Origin: JADGQM01 sp964441945
GTDB taxonomy: Bacteria > Desulfobacterota > Syntrophobacteria > Syntrophobacterales > Syntrophobacteraceae
DNA: 64,000 bases
Assembly (NCBI GenBank): GCA_964441945.1
Contig: CAYTWB010000001.1
Coordinates: 176,090 to 240,089, forward strand
Reading direction: 5' to 3'
The notes beneath the pieces were generated by a model. The model saw only the letters and a list, made by a program, of their open reading frames with translations, was not told the origin of the DNA and did not search any database. Of this stretch, positions 43,542-53,230 are shown piece by piece. The first letter of the stretch is position 1; the number at the start of each line of letters is the position of its first letter. The translations under genes were made by a program, and so were the position numbers.

Positions 43542-44662
43542 AGAAGCGAATCGATGTCATGCTTTTCCTGGCGTGTCTCTGGCTTTTTTTCGGCTGCAAT
43601 CGCCGGGAGCCGCCCCAAGAGAAACCGCCCACCCCGGTGCGCACTCAGATTGTGGCGAAGTACTCCGGGGAAAGCGGTGCCCGCTATTCCGCAAACATCA
43701 GACCATCCCTTCAGGTGGAGCTTGCCTTTCGGGTCCCCGGCTACATCCAGGAAATTCTCCATGTCCAGGGCAATGACGGGGAAAAACGTATCGTCCAGGA
43801 GGGTGACCGGGTCAAGGCAGGATCCGTCCTGGCCAGAATCCGGGACAACGACTATCGCGCCAAGGCAGACCAGGCCAGATCGCAGCTGGCTGAAGCGAGG
43901 GCGCTCCAGGAACAGGCCAGGCTCGATTTTGAGCGCGCGGAGAATCTTTTTCGGCTAAGAAGCCTGACCAAGCAGGACTATGACGCGGCCAAGGCCAGGA
44001 ACAAAGCCGCTGAAGCCAGGGTCAGCGGCGCCCGGGCGATACTGGATGAAGCGGAGATCACCCTGAAGGACACGATTCTTCGCTCTCCGATTGACGGCGT
44101 GGTGTTGAAGCGCAGCCTGGAAGTGGGGAGCCTGGTCGGCCAGGGAACAACGGCATTCATTTTGGCGGATACGGCGTCCATGAAGGCGGTCTTCGGCGTT
44201 TCCGATACGGCCCTGCAGGAATTGAAGCTGGATACCCCGATCATGGTCGCTGCCGAGGCTGTTCCGGGGGGCAGCTTCGAGGGCAGGATTACCCGCATTT
44301 CTCCCTCGGCGGACCCGGCCAGCCGCATCTTCGAGGTCGAGGTGAAGATCCCCAACCCGGACAATACGATGAAGGTGGGCATGATCGCCTCGGTCTTTCT
44401 GGCAAGCCCCAAACCCGCCCTGGATGCTCCCGTGATACCGCTTGGCGCCATCATTCGCCCCAAAGCCGGTCTCGGCGATTACGGCGTGTTTGTGGTGAAC
44501 GAGGAAGGGGGCAAATCCGTTGCCAGAATGAGACCGGTCCAGCTCGGCGAGGCTGCAGGCAGCATGATGGTCGTGACCGGGGGTCTGACGGCAGGAGAAA
44601 GAATCATAGCCCCTGGGGCCCAGTTCATTCATGACGGCGAAACCGTTCGAATCATCCCTTAG
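43538..44662 (+). CDS. RND efflux periplasmic adaptor (HlyD/MFP family)
   Basis: A 374-residue membrane-fusion protein. The N terminus 'MLFLACLWLFFGCNRREPP' is a lipoprotein signal, with the acylated Cys around residue 21. A lipoyl half-motif ('IVQEGDRVKAGSVLARIRDNDY'), a coiled-coil hairpin ('ARALQEQARLDFERAENLFR'), the returning lipoyl strand ('TILRSPIDGVVLKRSLEVGSLVGQGT') and a beta-barrel domain follow. It bridges the inner-membrane pump and the TolC-type channel. The 4-bp overlap with the channel gene and 14-bp gap to the pump gene show an operon. Confidence 0.94.
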   Translation: MKKRIDVMLFLACLWLFFGCNRREPPQEKPPTPVRTQIVAKYSGESGARYSANIRPSLQVELAFRVPGYIQEILHVQGNDGEKRIVQEGDRVKAGSVLARIRDNDYRAKADQARSQLAEARALQEQARLDFERAENLFRLRSLTKQDYDAAKARNKAAEARVSGARAILDEAEITLKDTILRSPIDGVVLKRSLEVGSLVGQGTTAFILADTASMKAVFGVSDTALQELKLDTPIMVAAEAVPGGSFEGRITRISPSADPASRIFEVEVKIPNPDNTMKVGMIASVFLASPKPALDAPVIPLGAIIRPKAGLGDYGVFVVNEEGGKSVARMRPVQLGEAAGSMMVVTGGLTAGERIIAPGAQFIHDGETVRIIP

Positions 44663-44676
44663 GATCGAGTTGCTTC

Positions 44677-47600
44677 GTGACCCACGGAAAGAGCGACGCC
44701 GAAATCATCCAGACCACCCATAATCTGTCGCGATACTTTACCGAAAACCGACACATCGCGTGGGTGCTGCTCATCGCGACCATCCTCTGGGGCGTATACG
44801 GCTACCACAAGATGCCGCAGCGCAAGGACCCCGATATACCCATTCGCCAGGCGCTGGCCATCGTACCCTGGCCCGGCGCCGGTGCTGAACGGGTGGAACA
44901 GCTCATCACCCGGCGAGTAGACGAAAAGATCACCGAAAATGCCTCGGTGGACAAGGTGGAGTCCATTTCCAAAACAGGCCTCTCGATTGTGTACGTGACA
45001 CTGGTCGAGAGCATCGCCGAAACCGGCAAGGTCTTCGACGACATCAAACTCAAGCTTGACACCCTCACTGATCTGCCCGAAGGGGCGGGACCCATCCAGT
45101 TCTTCAAGGACTTCGGCGATACAGCCGCTTTGATGTTGACCGTCGCCAGCCCCAGGGCCGATGAGGTGGAAATCGCTCTCAGGGCGCAACAAATCCGGCG
45201 AGCCATCGAACAGGCAAGGGCCTCCGCAATCGACAAGAAGAACAGAGCGTCTCTCGTCGTCGCTTTCCCCGCCACCATGAATCCGGCGCTCATCATCCGG
45301 GAAAGCCGGCTTTTCGGACAGAACACTGTGGAAGCCGGCCTGATGCGGGACCTGCGGACCTTTCACGGTCCCGGATTCATTGGAATGGACGGGGCTACCG
45401 ATGCCGATGATCAGAGCATCCTCGGCTATCTTGAGGCTTTTATTCGGGAGAAGCTCTGCCTCTCGGAATTTCACCCCGACATATGGAACCCTTTTATCAT
45501 CCGCAGTCTGGACGAGGTTGAAAGCCGCCTTTCAAAGGAAGCCGGGGACAAGTATACCTACCGGGACCTTGAAAAGTTCACCGACCTGATCCGAAGAACG
45601 ATCCAGACCGTACCCCTGGTGTCGAAAGTCAACCGGGCGGGGGTTCTCAAAGAGAATGTCTATCTCGAATACTCGCAGCAGCGCCTTGCTTCCTACGGCA
45701 TCAAAACCTCGGCCATCAATGATGCTCTGAAATCGCGCAATATAACGCTTCCCGGAGGCATGCTCGAGATCGGCTCGAAGAATGTACGGATTGATCCTTC
45801 CGGCGAGTTCAAGAGCGAAAAAGACATCGGGAGCGTCATCGTCACGACCACGGAAACCGGGACTCCCCTTTACCTGCGTGACTTGGTCGATATCTACCGC
45901 GACTATGAAAACCCTGCGACCTACCTGAATTTCTTCACATGGAAGGACGGCAAGGGGGTGTGGCAGCGTACCCGCGCCATTACGCTCGCCGTTCAGATGA
46001 GGCCGGGAGAGCAGATCGAGCAGTTCGGGGATGCGGTTCGCTCAGCGATTGACGGCCTTCGGACCAGCCTGCCCCCGGATTTGATCCTCGCCCACACCTC
46101 GGACCAGCAGGTGCAGGTGAGGACCAGCGTGGACCTTTTTATGAGAAGCCTCTATGAGGCCATTGTCCTGATTGTTATTGTGGCGCTCATCGGCTTTCGG
46201 GAATGGCGTTCGGCAACGCTGATGGCCGCATCGATCCCCCTGACCCTCGCCATGACCTTCGGGATGATGCACATTCTGGGAATCGATATTCAGCAGGTTT
46301 CCATTGCGTCCCTGATCATCGCCCTGGGTCTGCTCGTGGACGATCCCGTAGTGGCCGGTGATGCGATCAAACGGGAATTGAGCGCAGGGCACCCGCCGGC
46401 CATCGCCTCCTGGCTCGGCCCCACAAAGCTTGCCACGGCCATTCTCTTTGCCACCATCACCAACATCGTGACCTACCTGCCCTTTCTCACTCTGACCGGA
46501 GATACCGGCCGGTTTCTTTACAGCTTTCCCATTGTGCTCGCCTGTTCCCTGATCGCCTCGCGGATTGTTTCCATGACGTTCATCCCCCACCTGGGATACA
46601 CCCTGCTTCGCCCCGGCAAGAAGCCGGACCCGACTGTCGAGGAGAGGCGAGGCAAGGGTCTCGCGGGAGCTTACTACCGCGCCGGTTCCTGGGCGCTGGA
46701 TCACCGCTATACGGTCGTCCTCCTCTCCCTTGTCTTCGTTGCCCTGGGAGCCTTGATCTTTTCCCTGCTGCGGGTGCAGTTCTTCCCGAAGGACCTCTCG
46801 ACACTCTCTTATGTCGATGTGTGGCTGCCGGAGGATGCCACCCTTTTCGCAACGGGAGAAACCACACTGGAGGTTGAGGAGATAATCAAACAGGTGGCGG
46901 AGGAATACGGGCACGCTCACCGGGACAAGGAAGGGCGTCCGAAAGCGATACTCCGCTCTATTACCACCTTCGTTGGTGGAGGCGGCCCGAGGTTCTGGTT
47001 TTCCGTATCACCGGAACGGGAGCAGCTGAATTATGCCCAGGTCATTATCGAGGTCTTTGACAGCCACGATACGGCAACCCTCGTGGACCGTCTTCAAACC
47101 CGCCTGTCGGCGGACCTGGCCGGGGCCATGATTGACGTCCGGCAACTCGAATCGGGCTCTGTGGTGGGCATCCCCATTCAGATACGGCTTTCCGGCGAGG
47201 ATATTCGCACTCTGAAGACCCTCGCAGGCGACCTGAAGGACCTGCTGCGTTCCAACCCTCTGGCGGACCGGGTGCGTGACGACTGGGGAGATGAAAGCTT
47301 TTCGGTGAAGCTCCAGGTCAATGCCGACCGGGCGAACCTGGCCGGCCTGTCGAACATCGATGTGGCCGCGTCATCGGCTGCGGGGGTGAGCGGGAGGCAG
47401 GTCACGGTGCTGCGGGAAGGCGCCGACCAGATACCGGTGGTAACGAGGTTTCGCATGGAAGAAAGGGCGCAGCTGGCCGATCTTCAGAACCTCTACGTCG
47501 ATTCCATGCAGGGCACACGAAAGGTGCCCCTCCGCCAAGTGTCTTCGGTCGGGTACAGCACCGAAATGGAAAAGATGAGGCGGCGCAATCAGTTTCGCAC

Positions 47601-48279
47601 CATCACGGTCCAGGCTTTTCCCATACCGGGGGCTTTGCCCTCGGAATTGCTCGATGCCGCCGAAGCCAGGATAAAGGCCTTCCAGGCCGAGCTGCCGCCC
47701 GGCTACAAAATGGAGATCGGGGGAGAACAGGAAGAGCAAAGCAAGGGATTCACCAGCCTGGCGATCGCCATGGCCATCTCGGTTGCCTCCATTTTTCTTG
47801 CCCTCGTTTTTCAGTTCAAGAACGTGGTGAAGCCGCTCATCGTCTTTGCCGTCACACCGTCGGGCGTTGTGGGATCATTGATAGCCCTGTGGGTAATGGG
47901 CACGGCTTTCGATTTCATGGCTTTCCTCGGCATCGCGAGCCTCATCGGGGTCATTGTCAGCCACATCATCGTGCTCTTTGACTTTATCGAGGAGATGCAC
48001 GCCCACGGGAAACCCTTCAAGGAATCGGTGCTCGATGCCGGGATTGCCAGGCTCAGACCGGTTTTCATCACCGTAGGCGCCACCGTGCTCGGCCTGGTCC
48101 CTCTCGCCATGCACGGCGGACCGCTCTGGGAACCCCTCTGCTATGCCCAGATCGGAGGCCTTCTCTTTGCAAACTTCATCACCAAGCTCCTGGTCCCGGC
48201 TGTCTACGCGATTTGTGTGCTAGACCTCAAGATCGTACCGTGGGAAGGCCTTGCGGAAGGTCAAAGCGTTATGTCTTAA
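44677..48279 (+). CDS. RND efflux transporter, inner-membrane pump (AcrB superfamily, long form)
   Basis: A 1200-residue pump, about 150-180 residues longer than AcrB or MexB. Twelve membrane helices are present: the N-terminal anchor 'IAWVLLIATILWGVYGYHKMPQRKDPDIP', and blocks such as 'EAIVLIVIVALIGFREWRSATLMAASIPLTLAM' and 'VSIASLIIALGLLVDDPVVAGDAI' with the proton-relay Asp pair. The extra length lies mainly in the first periplasmic loop, roughly residues 200-290, between the 'MLTVASPRADEVEIALRA' segment and 'FTDLIRRTIQTVPLVSKVNRAGV'. The start is GTG 44677. It is the last gene of the TolC/adaptor/pump operon. Substrate unknown. Confidence 0.94.
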   Translation: MTHGKSDAEIIQTTHNLSRYFTENRHIAWVLLIATILWGVYGYHKMPQRKDPDIPIRQALAIVPWPGAGAERVEQLITRRVDEKITENASVDKVESISKTGLSIVYVTLVESIAETGKVFDDIKLKLDTLTDLPEGAGPIQFFKDFGDTAALMLTVASPRADEVEIALRAQQIRRAIEQARASAIDKKNRASLVVAFPATMNPALIIRESRLFGQNTVEAGLMRDLRTFHGPGFIGMDGATDADDQSILGYLEAFIREKLCLSEFHPDIWNPFIIRSLDEVESRLSKEAGDKYTYRDLEKFTDLIRRTIQTVPLVSKVNRAGVLKENVYLEYSQQRLASYGIKTSAINDALKSRNITLPGGMLEIGSKNVRIDPSGEFKSEKDIGSVIVTTTETGTPLYLRDLVDIYRDYENPATYLNFFTWKDGKGVWQRTRAITLAVQMRPGEQIEQFGDAVRSAIDGLRTSLPPDLILAHTSDQQVQVRTSVDLFMRSLYEAIVLIVIVALIGFREWRSATLMAASIPLTLAMTFGMMHILGIDIQQVSIASLIIALGLLVDDPVVAGDAIKRELSAGHPPAIASWLGPTKLATAILFATITNIVTYLPFLTLTGDTGRFLYSFPIVLACSLIASRIVSMTFIPHLGYTLLRPGKKPDPTVEERRGKGLAGAYYRAGSWALDHRYTVVLLSLVFVALGALIFSLLRVQFFPKDLSTLSYVDVWLPEDATLFATGETTLEVEEIIKQVAEEYGHAHRDKEGRPKAILRSITTFVGGGGPRFWFSVSPEREQLNYAQVIIEVFDSHDTATLVDRLQTRLSADLAGAMIDVRQLESGSVVGIPIQIRLSGEDIRTLKTLAGDLKDLLRSNPLADRVRDDWGDESFSVKLQVNADRANLAGLSNIDVAASSAAGVSGRQVTVLREGADQIPVVTRFRMEERAQLADLQNLYVDSMQGTRKVPLRQVSSVGYSTEMEKMRRRNQFRTITVQAFPIPGALPSELLDAAEARIKAFQAELPPGYKMEIGGEQEEQSKGFTSLAIAMAISVASIFLALVFQFKNVVKPLIVFAVTPSGVVGSLIALWVMGTAFDFMAFLGIASLIGVIVSHIIVLFDFIEEMHAHGKPFKESVLDAGIARLRPVFITVGATVLGLVPLAMHGGPLWEPLCYAQIGGLLFANFITKLLVPAVYAICVLDLKIVPWEGLAEGQSVMS

Positions 48280-48733
48280 CCTCCTGAAACCACCGCAACC
48301 CCTCTTCGGTAATCTGATCCTTCACCCGGTTCAGCAAATCCTCGATCTCTTTTTGGTCCTGTGGGATCTTCCACCATTTGTCACGCGGCAGGAAAATCTC
48401 CTTCCATGAACCGCCAAGAGGGCCAAAGAGGGCTGCGGCGGCATTCGAAAGCCGGGTTTTTCTGTTCCTTCCGATTCGATCCCAGTGTGAACAATATCCT
48501 ACCTGAGAGTTGTCGGCGAGTGGAGCATCGCCAAATCGGGCTGCGTCCTCTGAGGTGTAGATCCCAACGTTAACGCAAAAAGAGCCCGCCATCGATCCTT
48601 CACCTCTCTGGAACTCTATTATCTCTGTTCTGCTGGTGACAAATCTACGAAAGACATGGAGACCATCATATTGAAAACCATGGGTCTCCAAAGCGGGCTT
48701 GATCACTCTGCGGATTGAATCCTCAAATTTCAC
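48269..48733 (-). CDS. DUF4304-like protein
   Basis: A 154-residue protein. 'IKPALETHGFQYDGLHVFRRFVTSRTEIIEFQRG' and 'FCVNVGIY' match DUF4304, a family of single-domain proteins of unknown function. The end is 'DLLNRVKDQITEEGLRWFQEV'. The start is probably the GTG at 48733, with a weak ribosome-binding site. The 3' end overlaps the convergent RND pump gene by 11 bp. Confidence 0.8.
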   Translation of the reverse strand: MKFEDSIRRVIKPALETHGFQYDGLHVFRRFVTSRTEIIEFQRGEGSMAGSFCVNVGIYTSEDAARFGDAPLADNSQVGYCSHWDRIGRNRKTRLSNAAAALFGPLGGSWKEIFLPRDKWWKIPQDQKEIEDLLNRVKDQITEEGLRWFQEVKT

Positions 48734-48812
48734 CGTCCGTCACCCCGTCGCTCTGGCACGGCCGGACATTCGTCCCCGGCCAGTTCAACCGGTGTGTGAA
48801 CCGTTGTTGCAA

Positions 48813-48832
48813 GGGCGACCGGCCGGTCGCCC
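48813..48832. repeat. Perfect 20-bp palindrome
   Basis: GGGCGACCGG (48813-48822) directly followed by its reverse complement (48823-48832). It sits in the gap between the DUF4304 and GYD genes. No T-tract follows; it is a dispersed-repeat type element rather than a terminator. Confidence 0.7.
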
Positions 48833-48884
48833 CTACGGCCGCTAACCAATTAAGGATTCCCGTCCGGCTGTACTAAACATTTCG

Positions 48885-49172
48885 CTATGCTTTGCCGCCG
48901 ATCAGTTTGTCGAAGTCCTCAATGCGAAGGGCCGGCATGGTGACAAAGGAAATCCCCAGCGCCTGATTCAAACCGACGGATGCCTTCATCGCTTCGCCAA
49001 CACCGGGAAACTCCGCGACAACGAATATGTCTGATTTCCCCAAGGTGGCATAGGCATCCACAATCGTGCCCCCGCACTCCCGGACGATCCGGTTCGCCTT
49101 CTCGGTGCGCTGACTGCTGATTTGCTCCACCGAAGCAGCCGAATATTTCCCCATCATGATGAATGTGGCCAT
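48885..49172 (-). CDS. GYD domain protein
   Basis: A 95-residue dimeric alpha-beta-barrel-type protein: 'MATFIMMGKYSAASVEQISSQRTEKANRIV' and 'GGTIVDAYATLGKSDIFVVAEFPG', in which the GYD triplet reads DAY/SDI. Members lack catalytic residues and have no assigned role. AAGGAG precedes the ATG. It follows the hydroxyacid dehydrogenase gene by 32 bp on the same strand. Confidence 0.9.
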   Translation of the reverse strand: MATFIMMGKYSAASVEQISSQRTEKANRIVRECGGTIVDAYATLGKSDIFVVAEFPGVGEAMKASVGLNQALGISFVTMPALRIEDFDKLIGGKA

Positions 49173-49204
49173 TGCACTGTCTCCTTTTTCTTCGTGACCT
49201 TTTG

Positions 49205-50155
49205 CTATGGTGTCTTCAAGTGGAGAGGCTCCAGATTATTTTCAAGCCTTCGGAGGTTCTCGGAGACCACTTTCACAATTCCCTGCACCGAAACGTCCGT
49301 ACCCCCTCCTATATGAGGAGTGGCCAGCACATTATAGGAAAAGATGGGATCATTCGGATCGGGAGGCTCCTCCCAGAAGACGTCCAGACCGGCCCCTGCA
49401 AGGCGACCCGAAGCGAGTGAATCCTCCAGGGCGTCTCGGTCTACCAGTCCCCCTCTTGCTAGGTTAATAAGAAAAGCCCCCTGCTTCATATAGGAGAAGG
49501 TTTCCCGATTCATCAGGAGCTTCGTCTCGGAGGTCACGGGAAGACACAAAATCACATAATCCGATCTAATGAGCAATTCCGGCAAATCCTGCCGGCCTCC
49601 CACCCAATCCAGGCCGAGGTCTTCTTTTGCCTTCGCCGGGTTGCTGCGTTTCACCGCGATCAGGCGGACATTAAAGGCTTTGAGTCTTCTGACAAGAGCT
49701 TCTCCGATGCTGCCAAGACCCACCAACCCAACCGTCTTGCCGCTCAGTGCACGCCCAGAGGGTACACCCATTTGACGAGACGACATGCTTTTCGCCATTC
49801 CCGGGATATCCCGTGAAAGCCCGATCAGCATATAGATTCCCAGTTCGGCTACGGAGTCGGCATTGCCGGAAAGACCCGCCGGGACATTGGCCGTGTAGAT
49901 GCCTAAATCTCGAGCCGCTGCAAGGTCAACGCCCTCCAGCCCGGCTCCGGCTTGCTGGATGAGCCGCAGTCGATCATTGGTCTCAAGCACCTCCCGGCTC
50001 ACCCTGGACATGGTGGGGATCAGGACATCAAAGCCCTTCAGGCTGTCAAATCCATATCTTCCGGTTGCCACAAACTCGTATTCGGGCAACTCAGATCGGA
50101 TCAGGCCGAAAAATCCACCCCAACCATTCTCATGAGCAGCAAAAAGAATCCTCAT
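49205..50155 (-). CDS. D-2-hydroxyacid dehydrogenase family protein
   Basis: A 316-residue NAD-dependent dehydrogenase of the phosphoglycerate-dehydrogenase/formate-dehydrogenase fold. The nucleotide motif is 'GKTVGLVGLGSIGEALVRRL' (about residues 138-157). Active-site residues are the Arg in 'INLARGGLVD', the Glu in 'VFWEEPPDP' and the His in 'LATPHIGG'. It probably reduces a 2-keto acid to a D-2-hydroxy acid; the substrate is unknown. GGGAGG precedes the ATG. Confidence 0.93.
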   Translation of the reverse strand: MRILFAAHENGWGGFFGLIRSELPEYEFVATGRYGFDSLKGFDVLIPTMSRVSREVLETNDRLRLIQQAGAGLEGVDLAAARDLGIYTANVPAGLSGNADSVAELGIYMLIGLSRDIPGMAKSMSSRQMGVPSGRALSGKTVGLVGLGSIGEALVRRLKAFNVRLIAVKRSNPAKAKEDLGLDWVGGRQDLPELLIRSDYVILCLPVTSETKLLMNRETFSYMKQGAFLINLARGGLVDRDALEDSLASGRLAGAGLDVFWEEPPDPNDPIFSYNVLATPHIGGGTDVSVQGIVKVVSENLRRLENNLEPLHLKTP

Positions 50156-50231
50156 ACGTGCCCTCCCCTAACCCCCTGGTCAATCGCCTCGAAGAGTGTC
50201 GGTCATGCTACATAGACTGCAAGAAACAATG

Positions 50232-51167
50232 TCACGGCTTTGAGCCGCTCTCCCCTGGAGCAGACCCTTTCGAGCACTCGCCCATCTTTCGGGCGGCACC
50301 CAGGATTGCTCCGACGTATGGACGGCTGTGGTTGTAGGTGTAGATGACGTCTTCCTTCTCAAAATCGCTAAGGCCCTCATCCCAGCCATGGACTCGAAGG
50401 TAATTGGCAACACTGAAGATGGCGTCTTCCGGCTGAAAAAGGTCAACCCGGCCGTCGCGGTTGCCGTCCGTTGCCCAGCGGACAAGACTGGATGGGAGAA
50501 ACTGCGGCCAGCCGATCGCCCCCATAACGGAGCCCTTCAAGGCTGTCGCCTTCCCCGGATGGCAGTCGGTCACCCGGAGCAATGCGTATAGCTCATTGTA
50601 GGCCCATTCAGCCCTTTTCATGAGTCTGCGATCGAACTCACCGCGGTCCCATCTCTTCCGGTCCTGTGGCGACAAAAGGCCCCAGACCCTGTCCCTGCTG
50701 CTTTCCTGATCCATGAGTGCAAAAGTGGAAAGAACGGCGAAGGTGGGGGTCGCCCCCGTATAGCTGCCGAAGTGAGTCTCCACCAGGAGAATAGCGGCAA
50801 TGACGCAGCGATTGACGCCGTAGATTTCCTCCGCCTGCTGAAGGGTCCTCTGATTTCTCTCGAGAAAGCGCCGGGCTTCGGCAATGGCCGACGGCTGCAG
50901 GAACTGATCGTAATTGAGCTTGCTCTCGCGGAGATGGAGCGTCTGGGCAACGGTCTTATAAAGCGGTGACAAGCCAGAGGGATACAGGGCCAAAATCCGG
51001 GGCTCGGAGAAGCCGTCGAGTGTCAGTTTCTGTTTTAGCAGGGCGAATGCATCGTCACCGGCAGCAACCTTTCCCGTTGTCGTGCATAGCAGAGACAGCA
51101 GCAGGCCGGTGAAAAACATCACGGGCACCCCGAGCCGCCGGTATTGTTTTGTTGCGTGATCGTTCAA
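50232..51167 (-). CDS. Lytic murein transglycosylase, MltB type
   Basis: A 311-residue peptidoglycan-cleaving enzyme. A signal peptide spans about residues 13-36 ('VMFFTGLLLSLLCTTTGKVAAG'). The catalytic Glu is in 'RCVIAAILLVETHFGSYTGATPTF', followed by the family segments 'WAYNELYALLRVTD', 'GSVMGAIGWPQFLPSSL' and 'DAIFSVANYLRVHGW...YTYNHSRPYV'. It acts in the periplasm. The likely start is a TTG at 51167 after AAAGGA. The final residues are degenerate Ser/Gly/Pro. Confidence 0.93.
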   Translation of the reverse strand: MNDHATKQYRRLGVPVMFFTGLLLSLLCTTTGKVAAGDDAFALLKQKLTLDGFSEPRILALYPSGLSPLYKTVAQTLHLRESKLNYDQFLQPSAIAEARRFLERNQRTLQQAEEIYGVNRCVIAAILLVETHFGSYTGATPTFAVLSTFALMDQESSRDRVWGLLSPQDRKRWDRGEFDRRLMKRAEWAYNELYALLRVTDCHPGKATALKGSVMGAIGWPQFLPSSLVRWATDGNRDGRVDLFQPEDAIFSVANYLRVHGWDEGLSDFEKEDVIYTYNHSRPYVGAILGAARKMGECSKGSAPGESGSKP

Positions 51168-51391
51168 CTGGCTATCCTTTCGAATCTGGAGTTGATTGCC
51201 TGCAGTCTCTTGTGAAACCGTTTTCTCTTGCCGTTTTCATGGTCGGTCATTATATGTTAAGGCCTTTCTGCATGCAACTCATGCCGTAACACGGACTCAA
51301 CAAGGCCCGGCATTCGTCTTCTCGTGTCACTTGATTGCTCTGTGAAGGGAGAATCCCAGGCTTCGGGCCGACCATCGAGGCTGAGAGAAAG

Positions 51392-53230
51392 ATGTCCGAA
51401 CCTACGAGTATTCAGAGGTATGCCCTTCTTAAGGAGGAAATCCTTGGCTCCATAGAAGGGGTGTCAATCCTGGAAGACCCACCCGCGGCATCTCTGGATG
51501 AGCTTGCCCGAAAGGTCCGGACGAACACGATGAATCTGGTCGTAGTCGGCCAGTTCAAGAGAGGAAAGACCTGCCTCATCAACGCCCTGATCGGTGCGGA
51601 CCTTCTCCCTACCGGGGTGGTTCCTCTGACCTCCATTGTGACCGTTCTAACCTATCGGGAGGTCTTGCACATCGATGTCTCCTTTCTGGACGGAAATGCC
51701 ATTTCAGCCGCCCCGCAAGAACTGGTCGATTATGTTACCGAGCCGGGGAATCCCAGGAACACCAAACAAGTCAAAGAGGTTTTGGTCGGCTATCCTTCTG
51801 CGTATCTCAAAGACGGAGTGCGCCTTGTGGACACGCCCGGCGTGGGTTCGGTCTATCTTCACAACACGGATGTTGCCTACCGGTACCTGCCCAACTGTGA
51901 CGCAGCGCTCTTCCTGCTTTCGGTCGAACAACCCCTCAGCCAGGCTGAGCTCGATTTCCTGAAGGATGTTCGCCAGTTTTCCGACAGGATCTTCTTCCTG
52001 CTGAACAAAATCGACAACGCAACCGACGATGAGATACAGGAATCCATAGAGTTTTCCAGACAAACCATCCAGGAAGCCACGGGGCTTGAAGCCAGGATCT
52101 ACCCGATCTCAGCCAAACTGGCTCTCGAAGGCAAACTGACAGGTTCTGACAGCCTGCTCGAACGAAGCAGGCTGCCAGCTTTCTCTGAGGTCTTGAGCCG
52201 ATTCCTGATTGAGGAGAAGGGGAAGGTCCTTCTCCTTTCCGCAACCAACAATCTCCTGAGAGTCCTCTCGCAGGCCCGCTTCAAGGTTGAGCTTGAGCTG
52301 GAATCCCTGACCTGCCCCCTCGATGAACTCCGCCAGAAGATGATGGTTCTGCAGGAGAAGAAGGAAGAACTCCTGAAGGAGCAGCAAGACTTCGACATTC
52401 TACTTGACGGCGAATTGAATCGACTCATTGCGACCCGGCTGGACCAGGATCTCCACGCCTTCAAAGAAGAGCTCGTCCCCCGAATGGAGCAGGGGTTCGA
52501 TGCATTCCTCGACCGCCACAGGGACCTTTCCCTAAAGGACTTGAACGATGCCATCGAAGCCTATGTGGCGGATCGGATCGAACCGGAGTTCACCGCATGG
52601 CGCACCAAGGAAGACGCAGAGCTGGCGCGTGCCGGTCAGGCAGTCTACGACCGTTTTGCACGAAAGATGAACCGGATTGTTGATGCGCTCATGGAGTTTT
52701 CGTCTCAGCTGTTTGCCGTCCCTTTCAGCGGCATCGAGGCGGAGTTGCTCTGGACGGTGGAGTCGGGCTATTCCTCCAGGCTCCGGGAGGAACCTGTCGG
52801 GCTCGATATGCTGGCGGATTCTCTGACACAAGTCTTCCCGAAATACATCAGCCAACGATTTCAGAAGCTCAAATCCTTTCTTTTCCGGAAGGCCGACAGC
52901 CTGATCATCCGGAAGCGAAAGCGGCACATGTTGGAAATGATCGAGAAACAGGCAGGCAGGATGCGGCATGCTTTCATCGTGAGACTCACGGAAAGCACGC
53001 AGAGGTTTCGCCATGAGATGGTCGAAAGGATGAGAGCGACTCTTGAAGGCATCGGTTCCGCTCTGGAAAATGGAGTCAACCAGAGGATTCGAGGCGAAGA
53101 GGAGCTGCTTCGAAGGCAAACGGCCCTCACCCAGGAATTGCTCAAGATGAGAAAAACCAGTGAGAAGCTCATGCATATCAGGGAATCCATACTCCGCGAG
53201 GGAGCCAACCACGAAGAGACCATCCCATGA
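51392..53230 (+). CDS. Bacterial dynamin-like GTPase
   Basis: A 612-residue large GTPase. P-loop 'VVGQFKRGKTCLINALIG' (Gly53-Thr60), switch Thr in 'PLTSIVTVLTY', G3 'DTPGVGS' (147-153), G4 'NKID'. The 350-residue C-terminal part is helical coiled coil, with a central amphipathic segment ('RFQKLKSFLFRKADSLIIRKRK') that could insert in a membrane. Such proteins reshape or repair membranes. ATG 51392 lies 65 codons before the P-loop region. Its stop overlaps a truncated shikimate kinase start (ATGA). Confidence 0.92.
   Translation: MSEPTSIQRYALLKEEILGSIEGVSILEDPPAASLDELARKVRTNTMNLVVVGQFKRGKTCLINALIGADLLPTGVVPLTSIVTVLTYREVLHIDVSFLDGNAISAAPQELVDYVTEPGNPRNTKQVKEVLVGYPSAYLKDGVRLVDTPGVGSVYLHNTDVAYRYLPNCDAALFLLSVEQPLSQAELDFLKDVRQFSDRIFFLLNKIDNATDDEIQESIEFSRQTIQEATGLEARIYPISAKLALEGKLTGSDSLLERSRLPAFSEVLSRFLIEEKGKVLLLSATNNLLRVLSQARFKVELELESLTCPLDELRQKMMVLQEKKEELLKEQQDFDILLDGELNRLIATRLDQDLHAFKEELVPRMEQGFDAFLDRHRDLSLKDLNDAIEAYVADRIEPEFTAWRTKEDAELARAGQAVYDRFARKMNRIVDALMEFSSQLFAVPFSGIEAELLWTVESGYSSRLREEPVGLDMLADSLTQVFPKYISQRFQKLKSFLFRKADSLIIRKRKRHMLEMIEKQAGRMRHAFIVRLTESTQRFRHEMVERMRATLEGIGSALENGVNQRIRGEEELLRRQTALTQELLKMRKTSEKLMHIRESILREGANHEETIP

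Noticed and set aside
46042..46920. 292-codon minus-strand frame inside the RND pump gene
   Set aside because: Low-complexity, Gly/Arg/Asp/His-rich translation typical of an antisense shadow.
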